Positions 6,924-12,052 of a stretch of DNA of 12,052 bases are shown piece by piece (the stretch's first letter is position 1; each line of letters starts with the position of its first letter). Below the pieces are notes generated by a model, which saw only the letters and a program-made list of their open reading frames with translations, ran no database searches and was not told where the DNA came from. Source of the stretch: Chloroflexota bacterium (GTDB taxonomy: Bacteria > Chloroflexota > UBA6077 > CF-72); assembly GCA_019242065.1 (NCBI GenBank), contig JAFAWJ010000373.1, positions 1 through 12,052 of the forward strand, given 5' to 3'. A program made the translations under genes and the position numbers.

Positions 6924-8005
6924 GGCCGCGAGTATAGAAGCTGGTTGTAGATCGCGACGTGGGCGTGGGCGATCTGCGGCCAACTCATCTCGGCGGCAAG
7001 AATGCGACTCCGCACGCGCTTCTGGGCCGGGCTGTCCGCGGCGGCGAGGACGGCGGTGGTGAGGGCTGCGACGCCGGCGTCCACGGCATCCACGTACGGC
7101 GCGACCTCGATCCCGGCGGGTTGCGTCGAAACGATGGGCAAGCCGTGTTCGGCACATGCCAGCAGCGAGCCGCGACGCGCCGACGCGCCGTCGACGTATG
7201 GCAGCAGGGCCACATCGCCGGCCAACAGGTGCGCGGAAAGCTCACGCGGCGGCAGCCAACCCGTCTGCAGGATGGCGGCTCCGAAACCCTGGATACGTGC
7301 GTCGACGGCCGCACCGGTGAGGTGGTCGGTCGGATCGCTGGCGCCGGCCGGACCGCCGAGCATCAGCAGGCGTGCCCGAGGCCGGCGGGTCAGGATGCGC
7401 TCGAAGGTCGACAGCAGCAGGTCGAGACCCTTGCTGGCATTCAACAGCCCGAAGTACACGACCGCGAGATCGTCGGGCTCCAGCCCGATGGACGCGCGAA
7501 ACGCGGTCCGCTCGTAGCCGTCGGGTGGGCTGCAGGCGACGTTCGGTCCGATGGGTACGTGCCACGTGGCGTCGGTGACCTGCCGCAGCACCGCCAGGTC
7601 ACGGGAGTCGGCGGCGACGACCGCGTGGCTGGTCCGCGCCAGCAGGCGGATCGCGGCGGAACGCAGCGGACCCGCCCTCGGAAAGAGATACGGGATGCGC
7701 ACGTCGTGGAACGTGGTGAGCGTGCGGAGACCAGGACGGACCGCCCGCAGCAGCCCGGGCAGCAGACACACGTCGCCGAGCAGGTCGTAGGCGGCGGCCT
7801 GGTACTGGACGTGGACGATGCCCGTCGCCGGCGTGTGACGCATGAGCCACATCAGCGCCCGAGCATTCCAGCGACCGCCGACCTCGCGGCGGCTCACGAC
7901 GTCGCTCTGGCGGTCCGCCGCGGCCAGGGCGGCGCGCAAATGCGCGGTGTAGTCACCCACACCACCGACCTCAGGTGGGTATTCGCCGCTGACGAAGGTG
8001 ATCAC
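6920..8005 (-). CDS. GT4-family (GT-B fold) glycosyltransferase
   Basis: Retaining glycosyltransferase of 361 residues, predicted cytosolic or membrane-associated, moving a sugar from an NDP-sugar to a growing surface glycan. The N-terminal Rossmann half opens with VITFVSGEYPPEVGGVGDY, whose GGVGDY glycine loop (residues 14-19) is typical of GT4. HVQYQ (65-69) and TFHD (98-101) follow. The donor-binding C-terminal half has VVYFGLLNASKGLD (about 183-195), a GG turn near 217, and DGASARRGSLLACAEHGLP (272-290), which replaces the usual EX7E region. I chose GTG at 8005: its GTGA overlaps the stop of the GT2 gene, and the first beta strand starts there, whereas the frame upstream reads into GT2 and gives low-complexity sequence. 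Its own stop overlaps the next gene in the same way, so translation of all three is probably coupled. The sugar specificity is not readable from sequence. Confidence 0.88.
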   Translation of the reverse strand: MITFVSGEYPPEVGGVGDYTAHLRAALAAADRQSDVVSRREVGGRWNARALMWLMRHTPATGIVHVQYQAAAYDLLGDVCLLPGLLRAVRPGLRTLTTFHDVRIPYLFPRAGPLRSAAIRLLARTSHAVVAADSRDLAVLRQVTDATWHVPIGPNVACSPPDGYERTAFRASIGLEPDDLAVVYFGLLNASKGLDLLLSTFERILTRRPRARLLMLGGPAGASDPTDHLTGAAVDARIQGFGAAILQTGWLPPRELSAHLLAGDVALLPYVDGASARRGSLLACAEHGLPIVSTQPAGIEVAPYVDAVDAGVAALTTAVLAAADSPAQKRVRSRILAAEMSWPQIAHAHVAIYNQLLYSRP

Positions 8006-8928
8006 AAACCGAGCGCGTGCCGCAGGCCGAGGCCAATGACACGCAGCCGCGCGCGTCGCTCCGAGCGCTGACGGCCCATGCCGTACTTGATCGTCTCCTC
8101 CAGGCCGCGAACCAGGTATTCGAGAATCAGATACCCGCGCAGTGCCAGGGCAACCGGCGGGCCGTGCCACTTGGCGGCGTACGCCAGCTTGCTGGATTGA
8201 AAGCGCTGGTCACGCGCCGCCAGATCGGCGCGCGAGCTGCCACCCTCGAAGTGCACCACTTCGGCGCTCGGCACGTAGCGGACGCGCCAACCGGCGGCTC
8301 GCAGGCGACGACACAGGTCGATCTCCTCGCTGTACATGAAAAAGCGCTCGTCGAACAGGCCGACCTGGCGTACGGCGTCGGCGCGGAGGCACAGACAGGC
8401 GCCCACCAGCCAGTCGACGTCCTGCGGCTCGTCGTCACGGCGGTCCTGCACGTAGTAGTCGCGCACGACCTGGTTGTCAGGCCAAAACCGCTGGACCTGC
8501 GTGCTCTCGAGGAACAAGGAGGCGACGGTCGGAAATCGGCGGCGTGAGGGTTGGACACTGCCGTCCGGATGGCGCAGCTTCGGCCCGACGACGGCCAGGC
8601 CGGGGTCGGCATTCAGCGCGTCGACGAGAGTCTGGAGCGCATCGCCAGTGGGTGCCGCGTCAGAATTGAGCACCAGCCAGTAGCGGCCGCGGGCCCGGCG
8701 GAGGACCTGGTTGTGGGCAGCGCCAAAGCCAGCATTGCGCGGGTTGGCGATCACGCGCGCCCATGGAAACTCGCCCCTCACCAGGTCCACGGACCCGTCA
8801 CCCGAGGCGTTGTCGACCACGGTGACATCCATGGACAGCGCGGTGTGCTGGGTGGCCAGTGCCGACAGGCAACGTCTCAACAATTCTGGCGTGCGATACG
8901 AGACGATGGATACGCTCAAATCAACCAT
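8002..8928 (-). CDS. GT2-family glycosyltransferase (rhamnosyltransferase/WbbL-like)
   Basis: Inverting GT-A glycosyltransferase of 308 residues. Features in order: SIVSYRTPELLRRCL at the start of the fold, the nucleotide-binding VVDNASGDGS (about 37-46), NPRNAGFGAAHNQ (62-73), the metal-binding LNSDA (DXD equivalent, 87-91), WLVGACLCLRADAV (173-186), LFDERFFMYSEEIDLCRRL with the probable catalytic acidic residues (191-209), and HFEGGSSR (226-233). The last two blocks are characteristic of the WbbL-type group that often adds rhamnose to surface polysaccharides or linkage units; the actual sugar remains an inference. It is the first gene of the minus-strand glycan cluster. ATG 8928 directly precedes the first beta strand and has no strong Shine-Dalgarno. 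A weak -35/-10 pair, TTTTCA-N17-TTTAGT, can be read on the minus strand about 15-50 bases upstream of the start. Confidence 0.9.
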   Translation of the reverse strand: MVDLSVSIVSYRTPELLRRCLSALATQHTALSMDVTVVDNASGDGSVDLVRGEFPWARVIANPRNAGFGAAHNQVLRRARGRYWLVLNSDAAPTGDALQTLVDALNADPGLAVVGPKLRHPDGSVQPSRRRFPTVASLFLESTQVQRFWPDNQVVRDYYVQDRRDDEPQDVDWLVGACLCLRADAVRQVGLFDERFFMYSEEIDLCRRLRAAGWRVRYVPSAEVVHFEGGSSRADLAARDQRFQSSKLAYAAKWHGPPVALALRGYLILEYLVRGLEETIKYGMGRQRSERRARLRVIGLGLRHALGL

Positions 8929-9076
8929 CTCAGCACCGGCCGCACACTAAAGTCGGTGTCTCACGTGGTGAAAACCGTTACACATCCAATCAACAACTGC
9001 CTGGCACGCAGGCTGCGGCACGGAGCGTAGCTCTGTCAACGCACCAAGTGTCTGGCGCAACGTGGAGGTCTGAGGC
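8929..9076. promoter_or_regulatory. Divergent intergenic region between GT2 and the guaB-side operon
   Basis: This 148-bp spacer is less GC-rich than its surroundings and must hold the promoters for both flanking units. Toward the small plus-strand gene, two hairpins can form: GCCTG-GCACG-CAGGC (8999-9013) and CGGAGC-GTA-GCTCTG (9021-9035, one G-U pair). A CACGTG palindrome sits at 8964-8969. No convincing sigma-70 promoter is visible in the plus direction. I do not recognise a known riboswitch consensus. Confidence 0.4.
9064..9069 (+). promoter_or_regulatory. Strong ribosome binding site for the 61-residue protein
   Basis: GGAGGT lies 7 bases before the GTG at 9077. It is one of the best Shine-Dalgarno matches in the window, and it is the main reason to accept the short reading frame that follows as a real gene. 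Confidence 0.7.
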
Positions 9077-9262
9077 GTGCTCAACAAGCTGGTCGATGTG
9101 CTCCACACCAATACCGACTCGGCGCGCTGGCCATACCTCGACCGCCTGATCGATCTCAACGACATGGGTCTGGTGCCGCCCGAGATCTGGCGTCTGGTGT
9201 GCAGCCTGTGTCGCGAGTACGAGACGGAAATCATGGCACTGCGAGAACGTCCCGCCTCGTAA
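9077..9262 (+). CDS. Small hypothetical protein (61 aa) with a CxxC motif upstream of guaB
   Basis: I do not recognise this family. The GTG start has GGAGGT at good spacing. The protein is predicted to be soluble and largely helical: an amphipathic stretch at residues 1-10 (MLNKLVDVLH), a second at about 18-29 (WPYLDRLIDLND), a PPE turn (34-36), and a long helix at 37-57 that includes a Cys42-x-x-Cys45 pair (VCSLCREYE). No signal peptide or membrane segment is seen. One CxxC alone could bind metal in a dimer or form a disulfide; neither is shown. The stop is 31 bp before guaB on the same strand, so they are probably cotranscribed. The short length and unknown family leave some chance that it is not translated, but the ribosome binding site and clean operon position argue that it is. 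Confidence 0.68.
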   Translation: MLNKLVDVLHTNTDSARWPYLDRLIDLNDMGLVPPEIWRLVCSLCREYETEIMALRERPAS

Positions 9263-9263
9263 C

Positions 9264-9280
9264 CGTCTAACCTGTAGACG
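9264..9280 (+). repeat. Small hairpin between the 61-aa gene and guaB
   Basis: CGTCTA-ACCTG-TAGACG is a perfect 6-bp stem with a 5-base loop, starting 2 bases after the small gene's stop and ending 13 bases before the guaB ATG. No T-run follows, so it is not a terminator. It could affect mRNA processing or how translation passes from one gene to the next. Confidence 0.4.
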
Positions 9281-9293
9281 CAAGAAAGCGCCT

Positions 9294-10751
9294 ATGCACG
9301 ATCACGCCTGCCTACCGCTCGCGTTGACCTACGACGACGTGCTGCTCGTTCCGTGTCGCTCAGCGGTGACCTCACGCCGCGACGTGGACACGTGCACGCG
9401 TCTGACTCGCGAGCTGCGACTGACCATTCCCATCGTCGCCGCCAACATGGACACGGTGACCGAAGCCCGCATGGCTCGGGCCATGGCACGTGAAGGCGGA
9501 CTGGGCGTGATCCACCGCTTCATGCCGATCGAGCAGGAGGCCGCCGAAGTCCAGCGTGTCAAGCGCCCCGAGGAGGCCATCGGTGGGCGGCTGCTGCACA
9601 CGGTCGCGCCAACCCGCACCGTGGGCGAGGCGATCACGCTGATGGGCCGCCACAACGTGAACAGCCTGCTGGTCGTGGGCGACGGCGACCGGCTGCTGGG
9701 CATCGTCACCTCGCGCGACGTGCTGTTCGCCGAGGATCCGTCGCAGCCCGTCGAACGCATCATGACCGGCGGCGAGCAACTGGTGACCGCGCCGGTCGGC
9801 ACGCGGCTCGAGCAGGCGCGCCGCATCCTGCACGAGCACCGCCTGGAGAAACTGCCGCTGGTCGACGACACCGGCCATCTCCGCGGACTGATCACCGCCC
9901 GCGACGTGCTGCGACTCACCGAGCACCCCAACGCGGCGCGCGACAGCCAGGGACGGCTGCTGGTCGGCGCGGCGATCGGCGCCGTGGGCGACTACATGGA
10001 GCGGGCGGAGGCACTCGTCGCGGCTGATGTGGACGTGCTGGTGGTGGACATAGCCCACGGCCACAGCGAGCACGCCCTGCGCGCGACGCGCCGCGTCAAG
10101 GACGCGTTCCCCGCGGTGCAGCTGATCTCGGGCAACGTGGCCACCGCGGAAGGCACGCGCGACCTGATTTCGGCGGGCGCGGACGCGGTCAAGGTGGGCG
10201 TCGGACCGGGGGCGGCTTGCTCGACGCGCATCGTCGCCGGGGTGGGCGTGCCGCAGTTGACCGCCGTGCTCGACTGTGTTCGCGCCGCGGCCGAGTTCGA
10301 CGTGCCGATCATTGCCGACGGTGGCGTGCGCAGCAGTGGCGACCTGACCAAGGCGTTCGCAGCGGGAGCCGAGACGGTCATGATCGGGAGTCTGCTGGCT
10401 GGGACTGAGGAAAGCCCGGGCAGGACCGTGCTGCGCAATGGGGGTCGCTTCAAGGTGTATCGCGGCATGGCGAGCGTCGGCGCGGCCGACGCGCGGCACC
10501 AGCGCGAGACCAGTGAGGACGTCCTGGACGAGCTTGCGGCGGCGGTCGTGCCCGAGGGCGTCGAGGCGGTGGTGCAGTACCGCGGCTCGGTGTCCGAGGT
10601 GCTCTATCAGCAGGTTGGCGGGCTGCGCAGCGGCATGAGCTATCTGAACGCCAGGACGCTGAGCGATCTGCGGCAGAACGCCAGGTTCGTGCGCATGACC
10701 GACGCGGGGCGATCGGAAAGTACCCCCCACGATCTCACCTTCGTGGATTAA
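9294..10751 (+). CDS. guaB: Inosine-5'-monophosphate dehydrogenase
   Basis: Converts IMP to XMP with NAD+, the committed step to guanine nucleotides; cytosolic tetramer. At 485 residues it has the usual bacterial length. The TIM-barrel starts with [10 protein letters not shown] and [11 protein letters not shown]. Two CBS domains are inserted at about 100-150 and 157-212 ([42 protein letters not shown]). The barrel resumes with VVDIAHGHS (251-259) and the cation/substrate loop [20 protein letters not shown], with catalytic Cys309 (10218-10220). The phosphate-binding [10 protein letters not shown] and [12 protein letters not shown], the flap YRGMASVGA and VPEGVEAVV follow. The flap Arg-Tyr pair of most IMPDHs looks like Arg-His (DARHQ), and MGYTG is MSYLNA. 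CBS-bearing GMP reductases exist in actinobacteria, but [11 protein letters not shown] fits IMPDH better. The ATG at 9294 has only a weak AAGAAAG upstream, consistent with cotranscription with the small gene before it. Confidence 0.93.
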   Translation: MHDHACLPLALTYDDVLLVPCRSAVTSRRDVDTCTRLTRELRLTIPIVAANMDTVTEARMARAMAREGGLGVIHRFMPIEQEAAEVQRVKRPEEAIGGRLLHTVAPTRTVGEAITLMGRHNVNSLLVVGDGDRLLGIVTSRDVLFAEDPSQPVERIMTGGEQLVTAPVGTRLEQARRILHEHRLEKLPLVDDTGHLRGLITARDVLRLTEHPNAARDSQGRLLVGAAIGAVGDYMERAEALVAADVDVLVVDIAHGHSEHALRATRRVKDAFPAVQLISGNVATAEGTRDLISAGADAVKVGVGPGAACSTRIVAGVGVPQLTAVLDCVRAAAEFDVPIIADGGVRSSGDLTKAFAAGAETVMIGSLLAGTEESPGRTVLRNGGRFKVYRGMASVGAADARHQRETSEDVLDELAAAVVPEGVEAVVQYRGSVSEVLYQQVGGLRSGMSYLNARTLSDLRQNARFVRMTDAGRSESTPHDLTFVD

Positions 10752-10777
10752 GGAATTCCGGTTACGCGTTGACTGTT
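10752..10777 (+). promoter_or_regulatory. SigR/SigH-type ECF promoter of the sigma/anti-sigma operon
   Basis: GGAAT (10752-10756), exactly 18 bases, then GTT (10775-10777). This equals the published Streptomyces SigR consensus GGAAT-N18-GTT. It begins right after the guaB stop in the 42-bp gap, directly upstream of a SigR-like sigma gene. Transcription would start about 7-11 bases after GTT, just before the GTG at 10794. That supports GTG as the sigma start and argues against the TTG at 10776, which overlaps the -10 element. The match is seen; use by this sigma factor is inferred. Confidence 0.6.
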
Positions 10778-10793
10778 GGTTAGACTGAGACCT

Positions 10794-11492
10794 GTGAACG
10801 CCGATGCGGCGCCGCGGGGCGAACGTTCAGCCAACGAGGAGGCAGCCGCTACCCGAGCTCGGTTTGAAGAAGAAGCGCTCCAGCATCTCGATGCGCTGTA
10901 CCGCACCGCCTTGCGCATGACGCGCAATCCCAGCGACGCCGAGGACCTCGTCCAGGACGCCCTGGTACGCGCGTATCGCTTCTACGACCGCTTCGAACCT
11001 GGGACCAACTTCCGCGCGTGGCTGTTCAAGATTCTGACCAACACGTACATCAACACCTACCGGCGCAAGCAGGGCCGACCCCAGGAAAGCTCTCTCGAAG
11101 ACACCGAGGACTTCTTCCTCTACAACCAGTTGAGCGAGGATGGCGGCGAGCGAGTGACCGACGTCGAGGACACCGTCCTGGACCGCCTGGGCGCAGATGC
11201 CATCCAGCGCGCGATTGACCAGTTGCCGCCCCAGTTTCGAACCACGGTGCAGCTGTCCGACGTCGAAGGTCTGAGCTACGCCGAGGTTGCGGAGGCGACG
11301 GGCGTCGCCAAGGGCACGGTCATGAGCCGTCTGTTTCGCGGTCGCCGCTTGCTCCAGCGGGCGCTGTGGGATCAGGCGCAGGCGGCGGGCTTCACGTCTG
11401 GGAGCAAGGTCCACATGCCGAATGGCAGTAGCGGCGAGCATGCGTCGGAATCGAACGGCGTGGTGGCTCGCACCCGAGGAGGCACGCGGTGA
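10794..11492 (+). CDS. ECF RNA polymerase sigma factor, SigR/SigH type
   Basis: Directs RNA polymerase to stress promoters; 232 residues from GTG. Region 2 (about 25-92) contains [20 protein letters not shown] and [27 protein letters not shown]; the [16 protein letters not shown] block is diagnostic of the SigR/SigH group that governs thiol-oxidative stress in actinobacteria. An acidic linker (about 95-130) leads to region 4 (about 134-190), with [21 protein letters not shown] and the recognition helix [17 protein letters not shown]. About 40 residues of Ser/Gly-rich, probably disordered tail follow. The start could be TTG 10776 (6 residues longer), but that codon overlaps the apparent promoter. 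The stop shares GTGA with the anti-sigma start, the normal arrangement for a sigma and its antagonist made in step. The promoter upstream matches the SigR consensus, so positive autoregulation is likely. Equivalents are sigR (Streptomyces) and sigH (Mycobacterium). Confidence 0.92.
   Translation: MNADAAPRGERSANEEAAATRARFEEEALQHLDALYRTALRMTRNPSDAEDLVQDALVRAYRFYDRFEPGTNFRAWLFKILTNTYINTYRRKQGRPQESSLEDTEDFFLYNQLSEDGGERVTDVEDTVLDRLGADAIQRAIDQLPPQFRTTVQLSDVEGLSYAEVAEATGVAKGTVMSRLFRGRRLLQRALWDQAQAAGFTSGSKVHMPNGSSGEHASESNGVVARTRGGTR
11476..11482 (+). promoter_or_regulatory. Strong ribosome binding site for the anti-sigma gene
   Basis: GAGGAGG lies 6 bases before the GTG at 11489, inside the 3' end of the sigma coding sequence. 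It fixes the anti-sigma start at the GTGA overlap and implies efficient independent initiation in addition to coupling. Confidence 0.75.
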
Positions 11493-11740
11493 TCAACTGT
11501 CGGGATTGCGCCCGCGCGCTGAATCCCTACCTGGACCGGCAGCTTTCGGATGAGGACGTGGTGCAGGTCCGCGGCCATCTCGAGGAGTGCGGCGGGTGCT
11601 TGCACCTGTTTCAGTTCGAGGAGTCGTTGCGACGCCTCGTTCGCGTGCGATGCCAGGAGCAGAGTGCGCCCCAATCGCTGCGCGAGCGGATCACGCTCAG
11701 GTTGGCGATGGAACGCACGCGCCTGCGCCCCGAAGCCTAG
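11489..11740 (+). CDS. Zinc-binding anti-sigma factor, RsrA/RshA-like (ZAS family)
   Basis: Cytosolic inhibitor expected to sequester the sigma factor encoded just upstream and to release it on thiol oxidation. It has 83 residues, the size of compact ZAS proteins. The zinc motif His30-x3-Cys34-x2-Cys37 (HLEECGGC) is complete, and the further zinc/redox cysteine is provided by Cys4 or Cys7 (NCRDC). The stretch after it, [15 protein letters not shown] then LRERITLRL, parallels Streptomyces RsrA as I recall it (EQAVKKLVKRCC, LRAKVMGRL), including a late cysteine (Cys55). There is no membrane segment, so it is a soluble sensor and not a proteolysis-controlled one. In RsrA, oxidation forms a disulfide and expels zinc; the same switch is inferred here. 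GTG overlaps the sigma stop and has an excellent Shine-Dalgarno. Confidence 0.9.
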   Translation: MINCRDCARALNPYLDRQLSDEDVVQVRGHLEECGGCLHLFQFEESLRRLVRVRCQEQSAPQSLRERITLRLAMERTRLRPEA

Positions 11741-11802
11741 CCGCGGCCGAAAAGGCTGTCGGCAGGCCTCGTGAACCGTTCGCGGCGCTGCGACCCAGAA
11801 GT

Positions 11803-11988
11803 TCAGGCGCTGCTGGCTGAGGTGCCGAGGCGCGAGATCACACCCGTGATCACGGTCTCGCGCTGCTTGAGCCTGGCTTTGTACTCGGCCAGCTCGCTCT
11901 TGTAGATCTCTTCACGGAGCTCGCCGAGGGCACTCTCGAGGATCTGGCTGACGACGGCGGTCTCATCCGCGCTCAAGTCGATCTGCAT
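11803..11988 (-). CDS. Small hypothetical helical protein (61 aa)
   Basis: No function assigned. The 61 residues begin MQIDLSADETAVVSQILES, then ALGELREEIYKSELAEYKARLKQRE, then a Ser/Ala tail. Residues about 7-54 are predicted as two charged amphipathic helices able to form a coiled coil or helical hairpin. There is no Cys, signal peptide or membrane segment. Similar small proteins opening with a 'beta strand, LS/LT-D-E-E' pattern occur in several bacteria as unnamed families; this resemblance is from memory. The ATG at 11988 is preceded by a full AGGAGGT (minus strand, 12001-12007), though 13 bases away, which is long. The frame extends upstream to 12030, but that would place the start before the ribosome binding site. 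It converges on the anti-sigma gene with a 62-bp gap. Confidence 0.72.
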   Translation of the reverse strand: MQIDLSADETAVVSQILESALGELREEIYKSELAEYKARLKQRETVITGVISRLGTSASSA

Positions 11989-12000
11989 GTGGTGTAGGGA

Positions 12001-12027
12001 ACCTCCTGTGGATTGGCTACTTGTATA
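12001..12027 (-). promoter_or_regulatory. Leader of the small minus-strand gene: Shine-Dalgarno and possible -10 box
   Basis: On the minus strand, TATACA (12022-12027) resembles a -10 element and is followed by AGGAGGT (12001-12007) before the ATG at 11988. No good -35 hexamer is visible within the remaining bases of the window. TATACA is part of an 8-bp palindrome, TGTATACA (12022-12029). The ribosome binding site is clear; the promoter is tentative. Confidence 0.4.
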
Positions 12028-12052
12028 CACTGAGCGCCGTTTTCATCACGCT

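Noticed and set aside
6924..7157. N-terminal extension of the Wzy-like frame
   Set aside because: It lies wholly inside the GT4 gene and encodes an Arg/Pro-rich string; the GTG at 6923 with the GTGA overlap is a better start.
6959..8071. 370-codon plus-strand open frame over the GT4 gene
   Set aside because: Composition is Arg/Gly/Gln-rich and non-domain-like, and the minus-strand GT4 reading has clear glycosyltransferase motifs and coupled junctions.
8006..8170. N-terminal extension of the GT4 frame
   Set aside because: It overlaps the GT2 gene and has no fold character; the Rossmann strand begins at the GTG at 8005.
8999..9035. Guanidine-II (mini-ykkC) type riboswitch in the guaB-side leader
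   Set aside because: Two adjacent hairpins are present, but the loops do not show the required ACGR sequence closed by the expected pair, and the downstream genes are not guanidine transporters.
9372..10730. 452-codon open frame antisense to guaB
   Set aside because: It mirrors the guaB frame; GC-rich third positions remove stops on the opposite strand. The translation is Arg/His/Gln-rich with no domain character, while guaB is unmistakable.
10769..10786. TTGACT and TAGACT as a sigma-70 promoter for the sigma gene
   Set aside because: The two hexamers are only 6 bases apart, so they cannot work as a -35/-10 pair. TAGACT alone could serve a leaderless start at 10794, but the GGAAT-N18-GTT match is far more specific.
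11741..11802. Possible terminator between the anti-sigma gene and the small convergent gene
   Set aside because: Only a 5-bp stem with an 8-base loop (GCCGA/TCGGC, 11746-11763) and no T-run; not strong enough to call.

Overview
This is a compact, GC-rich bacterial chromosome segment. It is almost entirely coding, with no stretch over 150 bases lacking a gene, and I see no tRNA, rRNA, CRISPR array or insertion sequence. Several traits together suggest a Chloroflexota-like organism, or less likely a deep actinobacterial relative: GTG starts that overlap the preceding stop, a membrane-anchored double-LysM protein with a long Ser/Thr/Gly/Ala linker, a SigR/RsrA-type sigma/anti-sigma pair, and surface-polysaccharide genes without any lipid A genes. 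The lineage is an inference from gene content. No marker gene here fixes it.

Layout. (1) Positions 1-3905, plus strand: the 3' three quarters of a type IIA topoisomerase B subunit, then 6 bp later a complete A subunit. The pair looks more like topoisomerase IV than gyrase and has unusual residues at quinolone-contact positions. (2) Positions 3913-4392, minus: a YpsA-like SLOG-fold protein convergent with the A subunit. Divergent from it, at 4473-5354 plus, is the LysM protein. (3) Positions 5439-8928, minus: a three-gene glycan cluster read in the order GT2 glycosyltransferase, GT4 glycosyltransferase, O-antigen polymerase/ligase-like membrane protein. Both junctions are 4-base GTGA overlaps. 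(4) Positions 9077-10751, plus: a 61-residue unknown protein with a strong ribosome binding site, then an IMP dehydrogenase gene (guaB). (5) Positions 10794-11740, plus: an ECF sigma factor of the SigR/SigH type and its zinc-binding anti-sigma factor, overlapping by GTGA. The 42-bp gap before the sigma gene holds an exact match to the SigR promoter consensus GGAAT-N18-GTT, so the regulator appears to drive its own operon. (6) Positions 11803-11988, minus: a short, predicted all-helical protein convergent with the anti-sigma gene.

How the genes fit together. The topoisomerase pair supplies a heterotetrameric enzyme. The minus-strand cluster would build and polymerise a cell-surface or secreted polysaccharide, and the LysM protein could bind the wall nearby. 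guaB makes XMP for guanine nucleotides. The sigma/anti-sigma pair forms a likely autoregulated thiol-oxidative stress switch. The most interesting signals are this self-contained redox circuit, the altered quinolone-binding pocket in both topoisomerase subunits, and the small CxxC protein placed just upstream of guaB.
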